Positions 40,131-54,500 of a stretch of DNA of 64,000 nucleotides are shown here, piece by piece. Location of the stretch: contig OX359194.1 in the NCBI GenBank assembly GCA_947172415.1, positions 8,518,401-8,582,400 on the forward strand, given 5' to 3'. The notes under the pieces are model-generated. The model saw only the letters and a list, made by a program, of their open reading frames with translations, did no database searches and was not told the origin of the DNA. Source of the DNA: Chondrosia reniformis. Taxonomy: Eukaryota; Porifera; Demospongiae; Chondrillida; Chondrillidae. Numbering within the stretch: position 1 is the first letter of the stretch; every line of letters begins with the position of its first letter. Both the position numbers and the translations under genes were made by a program.

Positions 40131-43100
40131 GCACACATAAGAAAGAGATTGTGGGAGTGTGGACATGTTGGCAGAGCCTGTCACACATCATGAGGTTATA
40201 TAACTGTGTTGCTAGGGAGTTACCTGAACTGTGTTGCTAGGGAGGGTTCAAAGGTGATCTTGATGGTCTCAAAGAGCATTTGTGCCAGTTCAGCTGTTAC
40301 TAGCTCATACTTGCTCCAAAGGTCACATGCATCAACGGTCACTTCCTGTAGGGGGTGGGGTCACTTGATAAATATGGCCGACATGAGGAACTCAGTGACT
40401 CACTTCTCCTTGATGTAAGAGCAGAGTTGACTCCTCAACCATTTTCTGGAGTTCTTCAGTAGACTGTAGACAGTATACATACACAGGGGGCATGTGACAG
40501 ACTGAGGAAGAGAGTGTTTATGTTTGATAAGGACCTTGGCAACAGTGTTTGAACTCTCCTGGAAATGCGTTGGGTCAAAGTGATAAAAGCTTTGATTGTC
40601 CGTATCCAGTTCCAATTCAATTTCTGAATCCTCACTTTCAATTTCAATTTCAGAATCAGTGTTATCCTTTTCCATCAACATGTCTTCCTCAGTTGTATTT
40701 TGCTACAAAACACACAAAAACTGACAAAAGTAGTACTTGACCTCTCTATAGCTGATTATTTGCAAGACAGGCTCCACTAAGACAAACTCTATATACTCGG
40801 ACACACTCCATATACTCCAACACATTGCTCACTTTCAATGGGTGCTCATTTAAGAGAAAGCTTTGTGCTTCTCTAAAGGAAGTGTCCATCTCTTTTGTGT
40901 TGTGAGCATCATCTTCACTGTCACTCTGTTCCTCTCCCAGGTCCTCCTGCACTGGAATACCCGAGTATTGCTGGTCCGTTGTTCCAACATCGATAACCTC
41001 TTCATCCCACCTCTCTGCATCCCTCATGTGACTGTACAGTTCTAATGACTAAGCAGACGAGAGACAAGAACTGACAGTATCACATGACTACCATCCAAGA
41101 AAGAAAGAGGTCAAAGTCCACTTCTAATGTGACCACATACCCCCGTACTACCTAAGACACTGTGCCCCTATGAGTGGGCGGGGCATCTACAGTCACACAC
41201 AAGAGTTCATGGACCGAACCTTTGCTTTCTCTTCTTCTTCTTCAGATTGGTCTTCTAGTGTTGTGGAGTCTACTGCCTTTAATCTCTTTGCTTCAGGGGC
41301 TGAGCTGGGAGGCAGGAGTGCACGGTCGACAGCAGGCCTTCTCCTCTTGGGGGATCCCCTCTTCTTCTCGCTATTCATAACCTGATCACTAATAGAGTTG
41401 CCTAGCAACAAAATTAAAGGGATTCTTACTAAATCTCAAACTCCTCTGACAAAAGGCTCACCTTGATAACCTCTTTCCTTGGTGTGAGTGGTCTCCTTAC
41501 CATCCTGATCTCCAACCCGAGCTACTTCAGTCAAATCAAACTACAAAATTACATACACTCTCACTGTTGCTATAGTTACTGTTAGCACAGCCGCTCCTCA
41601 AAAGGAGAAGAAGCAGACTTGGTTGAACAGCCCACCTGTGGAACAGAAGTGCTAGTGTTTGGGAACTTCTGAGCGTCTGTCACAAGGTCTTCCTGGATGC
41701 ACCCTCTTTGCTCATAATCTGACACTTCTGGTTCATCTCTCTTCATCTAAGTACACAAACCACAAAAGGGGGATGCAGGGGCTTCCCCTTTGGTGGCAGC
41801 TATGGTTGCTAGGTAACATGATAACTACTGGAAGCAGACCTCATTCATATCACTCTCTTCACAAGGCTGAGGAAGTGAAGGTGCCACATCTTCTTTGCTA
41901 ATAGCTTCTTCTTCAGACTCTGGACTTGAGCCAGTCCCTTCCACATCTGAGTCACTCTCCAAATCAGCCCCTTCAACAGAAGAAAGAAAGAGATGGATTC
42001 ACCAATATAACTTGAACCAATTTGGAAAAGCTTTAAAGTTTGTTCTATATTGATTCACATAGAATAGGATATGGCAATATATCAAAGGGCACTGTATCAA
42101 AGGGCACTATATCAAAGGGCATTATATCAAAGGGTACCGTCTTCTTCTTGGTCAAAGTGAGTGTCTTCTGCTTCATCAATTTTACTATTCAGATCTTCTC
42201 CATCCGACTATATATAAACATAATTACAAAAAATATTTGTTGTTTATGTATTGGTAGCATTTTATACATGTACTGTACATAGGCTTACATTATAAGTTTC
42301 AGCACAACTCTCATCAGCTTCTTCTTCATGGTCTTCAAGTAAATCTGGCTCCTTCTCTTTGCTAGTATTTTCACTTGTTTCAGTGTCTGCATTCTCAGCT
42401 CCTATTGCAATTGAATGGAACCTTCTCCGCAGCTCATGAAAAGGCCGAAAGACACAGAATGCCAACCTCACCAATTCTATTACTGTCCTTTGCAACTATT
42501 TCTGCATCTTTCTTTATATCTGATCCTTCAGCTTTAACATCCGAGACTTCCTGTAGTTCATCCTCATCCTGCACACACACACATACGTACACATACACAC
42601 ACTGTGACACCACTTGAGCTGTACCTTCTCTTCCTCCTCTGGAGCCCAAATATCTTTGTCCAAGATCTCTCCAGTATCATTCCCTAGGTCTCCCATTTTC
42701 TCGTTAAGGTCTTCTTCTGGTTCCTCCTCCTCATTAATATCAGGATTATCCCCATTATTATCAGGCACATCCTCAAAGTGACCATCAAAATTAAAATCCA
42801 TTTCAATAGCATTGACATCCCTTTCATTGAGTGAATCTTTCTGCTCTGAAGGCTCGTCTCCTGGTCTCTCACTAGCATTCTCCAACTGGCACATTTAGAG
42901 ATAAGTATTATGTAACACATGGTACGGACACTTGCAGTCTGTACATTGTGAAAGTGAGTGTGCCAGTATATTGTGAGTGTGCCAGTATATTGTGAGTGTG
43001 CCAGTATATTGTGAGTGTGCCAGTATATTGTGAGTGTGCCAGTATATTTGCTTCAGAGAGTGTCAGTGCTCTCTGTAGACTTGTACAGAACATATTTATA

Positions 43101-46100
43101 ACAACGTACCAGTTCCTTGAGATCTTGGTTGTCTTTGCTGACATTTTCAGTGCCCTGGCCTTCGTCAAACCCTTCTGCTTCCATGTCAACAAACTCTGTA
43201 GCTCCTTCTTGACCTTCAGAGCTCTCCTCTTCCAAATTTGGTAAACCAAACCCCTACATTGTATAAATGCTACATCAGAACAATATACTAGTGTACACCT
43301 TTCGTGGTCCCACCTTTTGCACTAATTGTAGGAAACTCCTCAATAAGATGGAAAGATACTGACAGGTGCCATAGTGTGAAAGACTTAATTGGCTAAGACT
43401 GTCTTTTAACATAAGAGTATATTGGTCCACAAATGAGGTAACCATGGTAACATAGCTTGAAGGAACTGTGAATATCTGGGGAAAAAAACATTTTATAACC
43501 ACAGAAATAAATTGTAATTTATCACATCAAATGTACAGTGACAAAACAAACCTCATCTTTTCTTCCAAGAAATTTACACAATTTAGTTAATGATTGGCAA
43601 ACCTATAACAGTTAGGATATACATTTAGTTTATACAGTTCCTTAATGATAGGTACACATATAGTATCACACATAGTAATGCACAACGTATATGTACGTAG
43701 ATAACCTTGTCAGATGCCAAACTAGACACACACTCAAATGGAACTGAGTATGAACTCTTTAGCAGTTGCGGAGATATAGCTATAAAATGGAAGTGGAGAT
43801 ATATGTAGCTATAAAATGGAAGTGGAGATATAGCTAAAAAAATGGTGAAAAGCAAAACTATTCCAAGCTAATGTCTTGCACTACACTTTGCTACACCTCA
43901 ACAGTATGCACATGTGTATATACGTACGTAATACAATTATAGCTTACGTTCATCTTCCTGAGGTCCTGTAATGTTCACTTCGGGTGGAGCTTTTGGCACT
44001 TTCACTAAACTCTGCACACTTGAGAGAACAGACCTAACTAACTGAAGAGACAGTGATTGCAGTTCCACATCAGTTTCCTGAAATCCAGAATAGGGATGGC
44101 TCAGTAGGTCCAAAGACTTGTTTAACCGTGGTAAGGTCTTGGAAAGAGTTTCAATAAACTTTATACAATTGTAGAATGGTCCATACCTATGTCACAAACA
44201 TACAGTAATGAATGGGGAGGGTGAGGGTGAGGGTGAGGGTGAGTGTGAGGGTGAGGGTGAGTGTGAGGGTGAATGGGGAGGGTGAGGGTGAGGGTGAATG
44301 GGGAGGGGGAGGATGAGTGTGAATGTGAGGGCGAGGGTGAGGAGTGTATGTGACACTAACCTGGGTGGCTTTGGATCGAGGAGGACCGACAGCATGTTCC
44401 TTAATGCAGTCTGGAGGTGGCTCAGATGGTGACTGGAGACATCACAGAGCCGTTTCCAGGTACTACATCAGATCAACAGACAATCACTGCAAAGGAGTAC
44501 AGACTGTGTCGCAAACATACTTGGCAGAGGTCACTTCACAGTAACTATTTCTCTTCTCATTCAAAACAGCCTCACTCAAGCATTTCTGTAACTCGTGTGC
44601 ACAATTCTGTGAGGAGGACAGTCACCCAATAACCTCAATCTGAGCAGCTTTACTAGTACTTACCTTCAGTGACTCAAGGTGTGGCTTGGCCAGACCTTGA
44701 ACACTGGCTGTCAGACATTTTGGCTGCTCTTGTTCCAAGAGCCACAAGTTGTCACAGACTGGCTCTGTGAGACTGTGGACCAGCTCCTCCACTCCGGAGA
44801 TCACTTGCAGTGCATTCTCCAAAGTAGCAACCAGCAGGTCCTAACACAAGCTAAGCAATGAGTACCAGTTACCATGGCAACTATGTCACTACCTTTTCTT
44901 TGGTGACAGTATCCTTTGAAAGGAGTACTGTGGATTTGACAGTGTGCAAGCCATCACTGCTTGCCTGAGGGGAGAATATCAGCTCCTCCTTCACAGAACT
45001 ACACACAGATCAGTAAAGCAAGGTGACAGAGATTCTCTGGTGTAACACTCAAGTGTGTAGACCTCAGTGAGGCCAGTTGCTCTGCAGTGCTGGAGAGGAG
45101 AGCTCTCTGCTTCTGAAGGAGGAGAGCAAATGCACCCACTAATCCATCTATTCTCTCCAGTTCTCCAACAGCTAGTCCTTTCTCTGGCTTGCTCAAGCAG
45201 CTCTGGAGGGCCACCATTTTGGCAGCAGTACTGTAGTACAGGGCATTGGTACTGTCACTGATCTCCTGCGAGATTACCTTCCCACAAGAGAGAGAAGGAA
45301 TGTGAACCAGTTCACTGGCAAACATGGCCGCCTCCCTGCGCCCTCTTCTGAAGGAGAACCCTGAATACAAACAGTTGACAAGCTAATTAGCAAACCTGCT
45401 CCCCATCTGTATCTTGGTTAAGTACCTGACTCAGCAAGGTACTTGAAAAGATCTGACAATACCCTTCTCTTCAACTGAAGATGCAGTTTCACCGCAGCCT
45501 TCTTCTTCTCCTCTGAAACCTAAGGCAGTTGAATGTGTTCCTAAACTCAGTTCATATTTATAGGTCAAATGTAGTTTGGAGAGGCTATATACCTTGGACA
45601 AATCGACTTCCTTTACAAGCTCCTCTGTCGTTTCAGACACTTCAACTACAACACAGACAATGAATGCACTTACAGTCCACCTACAAACAGTTGCTAGGCA
45701 ACACTAGGTGCTCTGTTACTCACTGCAGGCCTGTTCCAAACACAGAAGGAGACGACTGACTGCATTGTTTGACCTCAGAGAAGTGGTCTGTCTCTCCAAC
45801 TGCTGGTAGAGATCTGGCAACGAGCAGCTACCATCTCCAATCCTCACCCTTAGGTCTGGGCTATCAATGTGAGGAAGTACTGTTCCCTGTCCAGATCTAT
45901 GTGGTAATTGCAACATTTTGAGCATCCTGGAGATCCAGTCTGTAGTGAAGTGACTGTCTCTCCTCATCTGTTGTGGGATAGCGGTCTGCAAGAGAGGTCC
46001 CACCGGCTCCGACAAGACGTCCTGTTGAGGTATCATTCTCAATAAGTAAAGCAAGGAGGCAGGAGAAGTGGGTACCTTGAATTTCTTTATCAAGTTAGCC

Positions 46101-46763
46101 ACGGCCGAGTGGTTTTTTCTAATGCCTTCCTTGATTGCCCAATAGTTTCCATCATTCCATCTCAAAACAGACAAATAATCCTGCCACGGGTGCACAAAAT
46201 GGTAAGTAGTTCACAATCTCAAAGCTCATGGTAATACCTTGAACTCTCTTTCCAGTGGCTCTCTCTGTTTATGAATCTCATTTTCAACAAATACAGCAAA
46301 TTGAATATAGAAATTGTATAAATTGTGCAATACAGTCTTGACTGCATTGTCCACTAGAATAAGAAAGTCACACTTAGTGGCAACACAATGGAAGGACATT
46401 CACTTCAATATCCTTACCAAATGTACATTGGCTGAAGAGATGCAGTAATTTGACCTTCTCCACAAAATCCCCCAAACAGGACATCTGCACAAAGGTCTGA
46501 AGGATCCCAGGAATAGATGCAATAGCTGATTCTGGGAGAAAGAGGAGGAGAGAGGGAGAGGGAGAGGGAGAGGGAGAGGGAGAGGGAGAGGGAGAGGGAG
46601 AGGGAGAATATATGAATACAACAGCTAGATGGTATGTGTCCATTATTACCAGTTTCTGGTGTGACCTGCAGTGTGTGATACAAGTGGAACCACCACTTTC
46701 CAGAAGACTCCGCCCACTGTCTGGCCTGCATGTCCATCAACACCTCCCAGCACCTGCACACAC

Positions 46764-46799
<36 letters not shown>

Positions 46800-49700
46800 G
46801 CACATTTGTTTGAGGACAAAGTGCACTGACCGCAACTCTAGTCTCCTCCATGCTAGGATGAGCTCGACTAGTGAAGAGATTTCTGTGGACAGTGACACTT
46901 GAGAGCTGGCGTACATCTCCCATTGCTATGGTTACCATGAAACAAATACATCAAGCTCAGCTATTGGCTATTCTCTTCCACAAAACACATTTAATAGCTC
47001 ACTTGTGTCTGCTTGAGGATGTATTCACACCCGGTAAGGACCTTCATTAGTGGGGACTTCATTGGGAGCAGTATTACATGGTTGCAACTAGCTATAATCT
47101 ATGTGAATGTGTATAAATGATGAATACAATACATAACAGTGTATTACGTATAAAAGGTACCTGATTCAGTACAGGATGGTCTGGCCATTGCTGAAGATAC
47201 ACATTTGATGTCTTCACTATTGCCTCAATGATGAGTTTGGCTTTAGCGTACTCTTTGGGATAGAAATCTTCATACACATTCAACATAACAGAATTCTTAC
47301 TAGACACTGCACCATCACCATGGCAACCAGTATTAAGGCGGAGAATCTTGAGTGTTTTCATCAAATGAGCTTCGATCAAATATTCCTCTTCTCCACAAAA
47401 TACTACACAGATTTATATAATAACAATGTGTAGGAACAATAATAAATCATACATACTTGGTAGTTGTGCTGAATTGCTGAAGGAGGCGGCCATATTGTAC
47501 AAATCCTCAAAAGAGTTGCGCAATGGAACGTTTGAGGTGATGCAGATCTGCAATCACAAGTTACAGTGCACCAGTACACATGTGTCTGTATTAGCGTGAC
47601 ACTGCCCATACCGGTATGTTACACTGATAGATTGCATGCATCTCTGGAGCAGTAAACTGAAGTGGTTGATTGTCTGTGGATAGACTGGAGTTTGGTTCCA
47701 CTTCCATTTCATTATCATCAGCAACAAAATCAAAGTCAGAGTCAAAACTTGGAAATAGCTTTTCAATAAAGTGTTCATGTGTTTCTTCTTCAAAACAGTG
47801 TGTCCTCTCCTTGTATTTGAAGAGTGACTCGTCTTCCTTCTCCTTCTCCCTTTCCCTCTCATCTGCCTTCCTCCACAGATCAGCTGCTACTCCAAATAAG
47901 GAAGAGCTGACCTCCTGAAACCCTGTGGAGATACACCCCTTTACAAGAGAGGCGTGGTCAGACACTAGCTTGACTCCCGCCATCACTAGCCTACACAGAG
48001 CATAGAGAGTGCCCATCAATTCCACATGTCACTACTGAACATACTGACTGACACACCTTTTCTTTCTGGACCAGGAATCTGAGGAGCGAGCCAAGCTCAC
48101 AATGTGCTTGACCTTACAGAGTGCGTCTGACAGAGATGGATCCTCCCAGTCAGGGCAGACCAATCTCACCCCAGGCCTCACCACTGGGGAGGTCTATTGG
48201 AGGAACAGTGACATAACAGTGATGCAACATGTGTGTGCAGACAGGTGCAGTCTCTTGGTACCTCCAAGCTCTGATCCCGGCTGTATACCATCAACTGTAG
48301 AATACCTTCTACAATCTGCAGAAGAACAAGACAAATATAAGTGGTAGCTACTACTGTATATACAAGCACGGCCAGCAGCTACAGGTGGGCATGGCAATCA
48401 TATAAATGTATTGATTTGACTCAAAGCTGGTCCCGCCTACCTGATAAGCTCCGAGAGCCCATGGGAGGAACACGTCAAGGAAGGTTGAATATTCTGCATT
48501 CAGGGACTCAAGTGCATGAATGACCGAGGTGCTCCATCCCTGGGCTTGCTCCAGCGAGTCCTTCTCATGTCCAGTCAGGTTCTTCAGAATGACAAGAACT
48601 CTGTCTTTGCTGCACAAATCTTGAGATATTTGGTGACACTGACTTGCAAGTCTCTGGTACTGGAAGGGAAACAATTGTACTACCGACACTTCTCATGTGC
48701 ACAAACCTGTATTACCATTTGTCTTTGCTCTGGAGTACCATTTCCTGTCATGTGCTCAGACATTGATTGATGGTTGCCTTTGAGTCTCCGTATACAACTC
48801 TTGAGGTCCTTTACACATTCCGGTATCCAATTCTTAAAATAAAACTTGGAATGAGTATCAATACAGAGCTTATTGGTGACAATATCAAAGTATCTCTCCA
48901 GTGCTTTTAATCTCATCTCAAGTACTTTGACCTTTCAAAACAAATACTCCATTCAACACTGCCACACAGAGTTATATACAAACTTGCACAACTAACCATC
49001 TCATTGTTAACGCTACGTTCAGCTGCCGCCACCTCAAACGGGTCCATCTCGGCAGATGGCAACAGAATTGCTGTCAATGCTAAACCATTGTACACATTCA
49101 AAGAGGCCGTAGCTTTATAAAAGTCGACAGCACTTGATCTAACACTTGACAGATTAGCCAACACAGAAAAACTGGAGGAAAGGAGTTTAACACTCGTGCT
49201 AATCACCTCAGGGAGGTCATCACCTGGATTTAGGTTCAAGTATTCAAAAGGAGCACAAAGCTGGTTGCCATTGGCAACAGGATCACCAGCTGTCACATCA
49301 TTTTTCCTACCAGTACTTGACAGTATGTTCTCAAGACCACCCAAGATCCAGTTGTATTGTGCTAGACCTATCTTGTACACCATCTCACTGCATAATACAG
49401 AGATGGGATTTATACATATTTATACAATTACCATGGCATACCCACCAATGACACTCTGTACTGGTGGCTCCCATTAAGGAAGACGACCACAGATGGTGTT
49501 GCAAACACTTAATATCTTCTTTAATCTCCTCCACATTCCCAACTGTCCACTGCCTCATTTTACCCACTCCTCCTTCTCCATGGTGAGAGATGTGACCATC
49601 TGCAAGATACTCCATCAACTCCATGTTCACAGTCTGTAGACAAACCACAAATAATATATCGACAAGTTCTACTTATACAAATATAGCACACATCAATATA

Positions 49701-51430
49701 CAATAATAGAGGGAGTATTATATTATATTATACAGAAGGCAGACACAGGAACAGTACCAGAGAGAGAGAGAGAGCAAATATCGAAATTTTATTTGAGGTC
49801 TTGACAAACCTTTTTGTGAGAATACTGATTCAAAACCAATTCTGAAATGCAACTCATCCACAGAAGGGGAAGTCCCTTCCACAGTACTGCAGCATCACCC
49901 TATAAGGCACAAAGATGGCCGCCACCACATCACTATGTATGTACACAGATAGAGATTGCTACACACACACACCTGACAGGCTGCTAGGCTGTTAATAAGA
50001 GCCCTCAGCTTCACTGGAAGAGCAGTGCCATTTAGATACTGACTCAGTTTAGTACAGAGCCGATGGACACTCTGGAAATCACTAACAGGTTGCATATAAA
50101 AGGTACTGCATAGCAACACTACACATCAACATCATAACTGTAATATGGCATGTCATCACAAGATGGCCGACTTACTGTTGAAGTAGTTTGAGGATCACCT
50201 GTTTGGCTGCAAGTAAAGCACAAGACTGTATTAAGAGTGGAGAAGAAGAGGATGCGGCATTCTCTGAGGAGGACATTGCTTCTTCTTCCAAGTTCTTCCA
50301 CTGAACTGCCTTCAACCTTGCATGCAATGTACTCATATCGACTGCCACTCCTATGTACATATACATTAGATAAGGTCACACCACAAGTGTCACTAACTGT
50401 GAATTTGCACAAGTAGACCTTCTGAGCGGAGCACATCAGTCCACAGGTCTGCCTGCATTGAAGAGACACATTCCAGTTGGTCTCTTGTGTCCTTGGGGAC
50501 AATCCAGTAGGCACCATCTTGTGACTGACAGATTGAAGCTCCGACACGAATCAGCTCACTCTAAGAGAAGGATCAGATTGATTATGAAAGTTTAGTTACC
50601 ATAGCAACACTTTTGTACCAGTATAGTGGCCTGGTGAAATGTTAGATTTAATCTCTTAAAGTTCAAAGATGTCCAAATTCTCAGCCAAAAGAGTGGTCCA
50701 CTTAAAATGGCAGACACACAGTTGGAAAAGTCGGATACACTTGTCCATTCAGATGAGCTAATGTAAAGATAAGGATTCACCACTTGTAATACCTCATATT
50801 CATACACACCTGACTAACTTTAATGTGTTACCAAAGGCCTGGTTGCTAAGGAGCTCTGTGACTGTCTTCCACAGGTTGCTCCATCCCACAGCGACCAGAG
50901 GCCAGTCTCCTCCGAGGGAAGATGAGTGGCCAACAATGACACTCAAACTGCTGCAGATCAGATGAACCTTACGGCACAAGGTCAGAGAAACAGGCATTGG
51001 CAGGGCAGTTACTATGGTTACAGATGCCTCACTTGTTCATGTTCAATCTCAAGTGATCCCTCTCTAGAGAGTGAGCAAAGGAGGTCAAATGTGCTCTGTA
51101 ACACTTTCCACAGTTTAACAATGTTTCTATTTTCCAGTGACATCACAGAAATGGTACCTTTAACAGGAGGTTAAGCAGAAAGAAGTCTGAACTGTGAAAG
51201 GAATTGGTTCCAATACTTTGGCCACTCCAGTATAATACATGTAGTATTACAAGGTGCAAAGTGCAAAGTGCATTTACCAGAAGCAGCAGCCCTTGAAGTC
51301 TGCAGAAGGGTAAGTCCCCCTTTTTCAGAAGTACCCACTTCTGACAGCTTGCTGACTTTGAAACTCAAGGCAGACATCTTTGCAGCCAGCTGGCACCTTT
51401 GAAACAGAAGTAGCTTCTATTACACAACAC

Positions 51431-51468
<38 letters not shown>

Positions 51469-51479
51469 CACACTCACAC

Positions 51480-51514
<35 letters not shown>

Positions 51515-54500
51515 CACACACACACACACACACACACACTAATGGTCGCCTAGCTGTGTACACTACTGCACTAACCTGTTGACAAACCTGCAGTAGACCT
51601 CTTTATCAGACAGATTCTATCAAAAGAGTGGGAGAGGGAGGAGGTGAGTGGAGGCCATACGTAGCTACTGAAAATTAGTGACTTTACCATGTGCAGTTCC
51701 AAGTTGTGGTAAGTGTGGCTGTCAATCTTTGGATCAAACAACTGCTGACAGACACTACCCACTGCCTCACTGAAGGGAGACTCGAGGAGGAGATCCCTCA
51801 ATTCCCTTAGGTACACCAAACCTTCCTGCAGGGTCATACTAATTGTAGGGTTTGCCTCCTCTACTAATCCCTCCACTAGTTTCAGCCTGATATCCGCATC
51901 ATATAGATAGCACATTCCACAGTACACTTCCAACTGAGTTGTCAGCTGGTAAGGAGAAGGAAGCAGTGATTGGATCAGTTATGGAGTGCAGATGGTGAAA
52001 AGATACCCACTTCCTGTAAAGTGCTTCCTCCTTGTGCAGGAAGTAGTGTCAGAACTGGCTGCAGCTGCCACTTGGCGGCCGTTGATATTGGATCTACCGC
52101 CCACGCATTTACTGGACTGGAGGTACTCTTCACAATCTCTGTAGTCTCTGTTGCCATGGCGACCACGTCATTTGTAGATCTGGGTGCAATATATAGCTCA
52201 ATGCCTCTGTTCCGCATGGCATGTGATAGTTCTCCATATTTGGCATCCATGGTCAGAAACAACCTACGTAGTTAGCATTGGATGTATATCTTCCATAATA
52301 ATAGCAAAAGGTTGTGGTTCTGCTTATCACCATTCATACAAGTACAATAGATAGCACTATGTATATACCTGAAGTTGGCATGTGGTATAATGACAGGAAT
52401 CTCCCCTCCAACCACACCCCTCTCATCCAGAGTTAAAACTCCCCCAGGTTCAAGTAGAGCATTCAGTCTGTCAAGGACAGACGGACTGCAAAGAACAAGA
52501 TGGCAGTCACCAATCAGCACATACATACGTAGAAAGTGTTACAAGTGATATTTCAGACACACCTACAAAAGTTGGCATTAGTGATTACCAGCCAATGACC
52601 TTCCCTCAGAGCTGTAACCAGGATACTGTCCACCCACTCAAATTGGGAGACAGATTGGGAATGGGAATATCCATCAAGTTGACATCTGATGGAGTCAACT
52701 TTATCAAGCAGAACTAAACGAAACAGAAACTCTTTTCATTAATATTTGTCTTTGTCTTCTCAACCTACAAACAGTAGATCAATGCTTGTCTCACCCTTAG
52801 AATTATTAAACCTGTCAAGTGATGTCACATCTTCCAGTGCTCCCTTAAGAGTGGTGAGATGGCTCTGAACATCTTCCTCGGTCAACTGAGACTTGGCGGC
52901 TATGTGGGCGGGGCAATGTAACAATCTGGTCAACTAACTTGTACACACCCACCTATCAACTCTGTCACTAAATCCTCCACTTTGCTCAGCATCTGTCTCC
53001 ACTGCTGGAGATATTCCAAATAGGAACCTGCTGCTACGGCAACTGTACTCTCCTTTAAAATGCACACTAGTCCCTCTGACAAGATGTCCTTTACGCAACT
53101 AGCCATATTCACAAAGTGACGGTTGACATTTGCCTAACAGAATGGTGGCTTGCTAGAATTGGATCATTTGACAGCGTTGAGCTGAACCTAACCTGGACAT
53201 AACATCCTACGAGGTCAGTTGTGTCCATTGAACTGTTCATTGGAAATTCAAGAACTTTATTTCCAGTCAGTTGAGCAAGTGAATGAACTAGGGAGGACTT
53301 TCCACTTTTTGATGGACCAGTCTAGGAGAACACAACATATAGCTTTGGTTGTACTTGAAGGTCCTGTTCAACTAACCAGTATCGCCATCCACTTCATTCT
53401 TATACAGGTGAGCAGTGCTTCCATATAAGGAAGGTCTGCTGTTTGGAGAGTGAGGGAGTCATTGAACTTGTTAAAGAAATGATTTTCTCGTTTTACAGAC
53501 ATTCTAGAGACCTACGTAATGAAACCAAGGAGTTATAAACCTTTCCTTAGTCCTGCTGTAATGACGCTTACAGTGAGCAAAGAGGGAGATAGATGTAAAG
53601 TGGACAGACTGGTCCAGTGAGGTGGAGAGTAGACTTTGGGAGGAAAGCACTTGCAGAATAACTCCAAAATCTACACCAAGTAACAGATAATGTAAACAAA
53701 TTTTAAATGTTAAAGCCCCAGGCTCTTACATGTGGTATCATCTTCTTATTGCGCATTCTCTGTAAGTACAGTATACCAACAAACTGTCCAGGGTCCCAGG
53801 GTCCTGGTTTCTATAGCAACCAGAGCAGATAGGTCTAACCAGATAGCCAGAGTAGCAGCTACTAACCTGATGTGTGACCATCAGCTGACACCACCTGATG
53901 ACGTCCCGCAGGTTGAACTCCCAAATCTTCTCCACATCTACTACACTGGACACCTTAACAGGCGGAGGAGATGGATCGGCAGAGAAAGAGAGGGAGAGGG
54001 AGGGAGTGGGAGAAAGAGAGGGGGAGAGGGAGAGGGAGAGGGAGAGAGAAATGTTCACAAAACTGCTTTACATTAGAGCATAGAAAGTGTTTGACTAGTA
54101 GAGTTGGAATGTACCTTCATGTTGAAGCGTATCATTCTTGCAACCAAATCTTTCTCGATGGCTGGATAAAGTGAGTGTGTTATCATAAGTAGGTCACTGG
54201 GGGCCAGTGCCTTCATGTAAACCTGAGGGAAGGACAGCATTTGAAACACAAACATGTGTACAGTTGGTCTAATACAAGATGAACTGACAAGGAACATTAA
54301 CAAACACAATATTTAAATGTGATGTACATATGATTCACAGAAGATCAAGATAAAGAAAAAGACAAAGACTCCCAGGATCACTGATGAAGGGTGGAATTCC
54401 CAGAAACGGCTGTCTGACCCAGTGGAGAAGAAGATGAAAGAAGGGAAAAGAAGGAAGAAAAGACTACTGTATCTTCATCTAAAGCTCTCTTTAGGTTTAG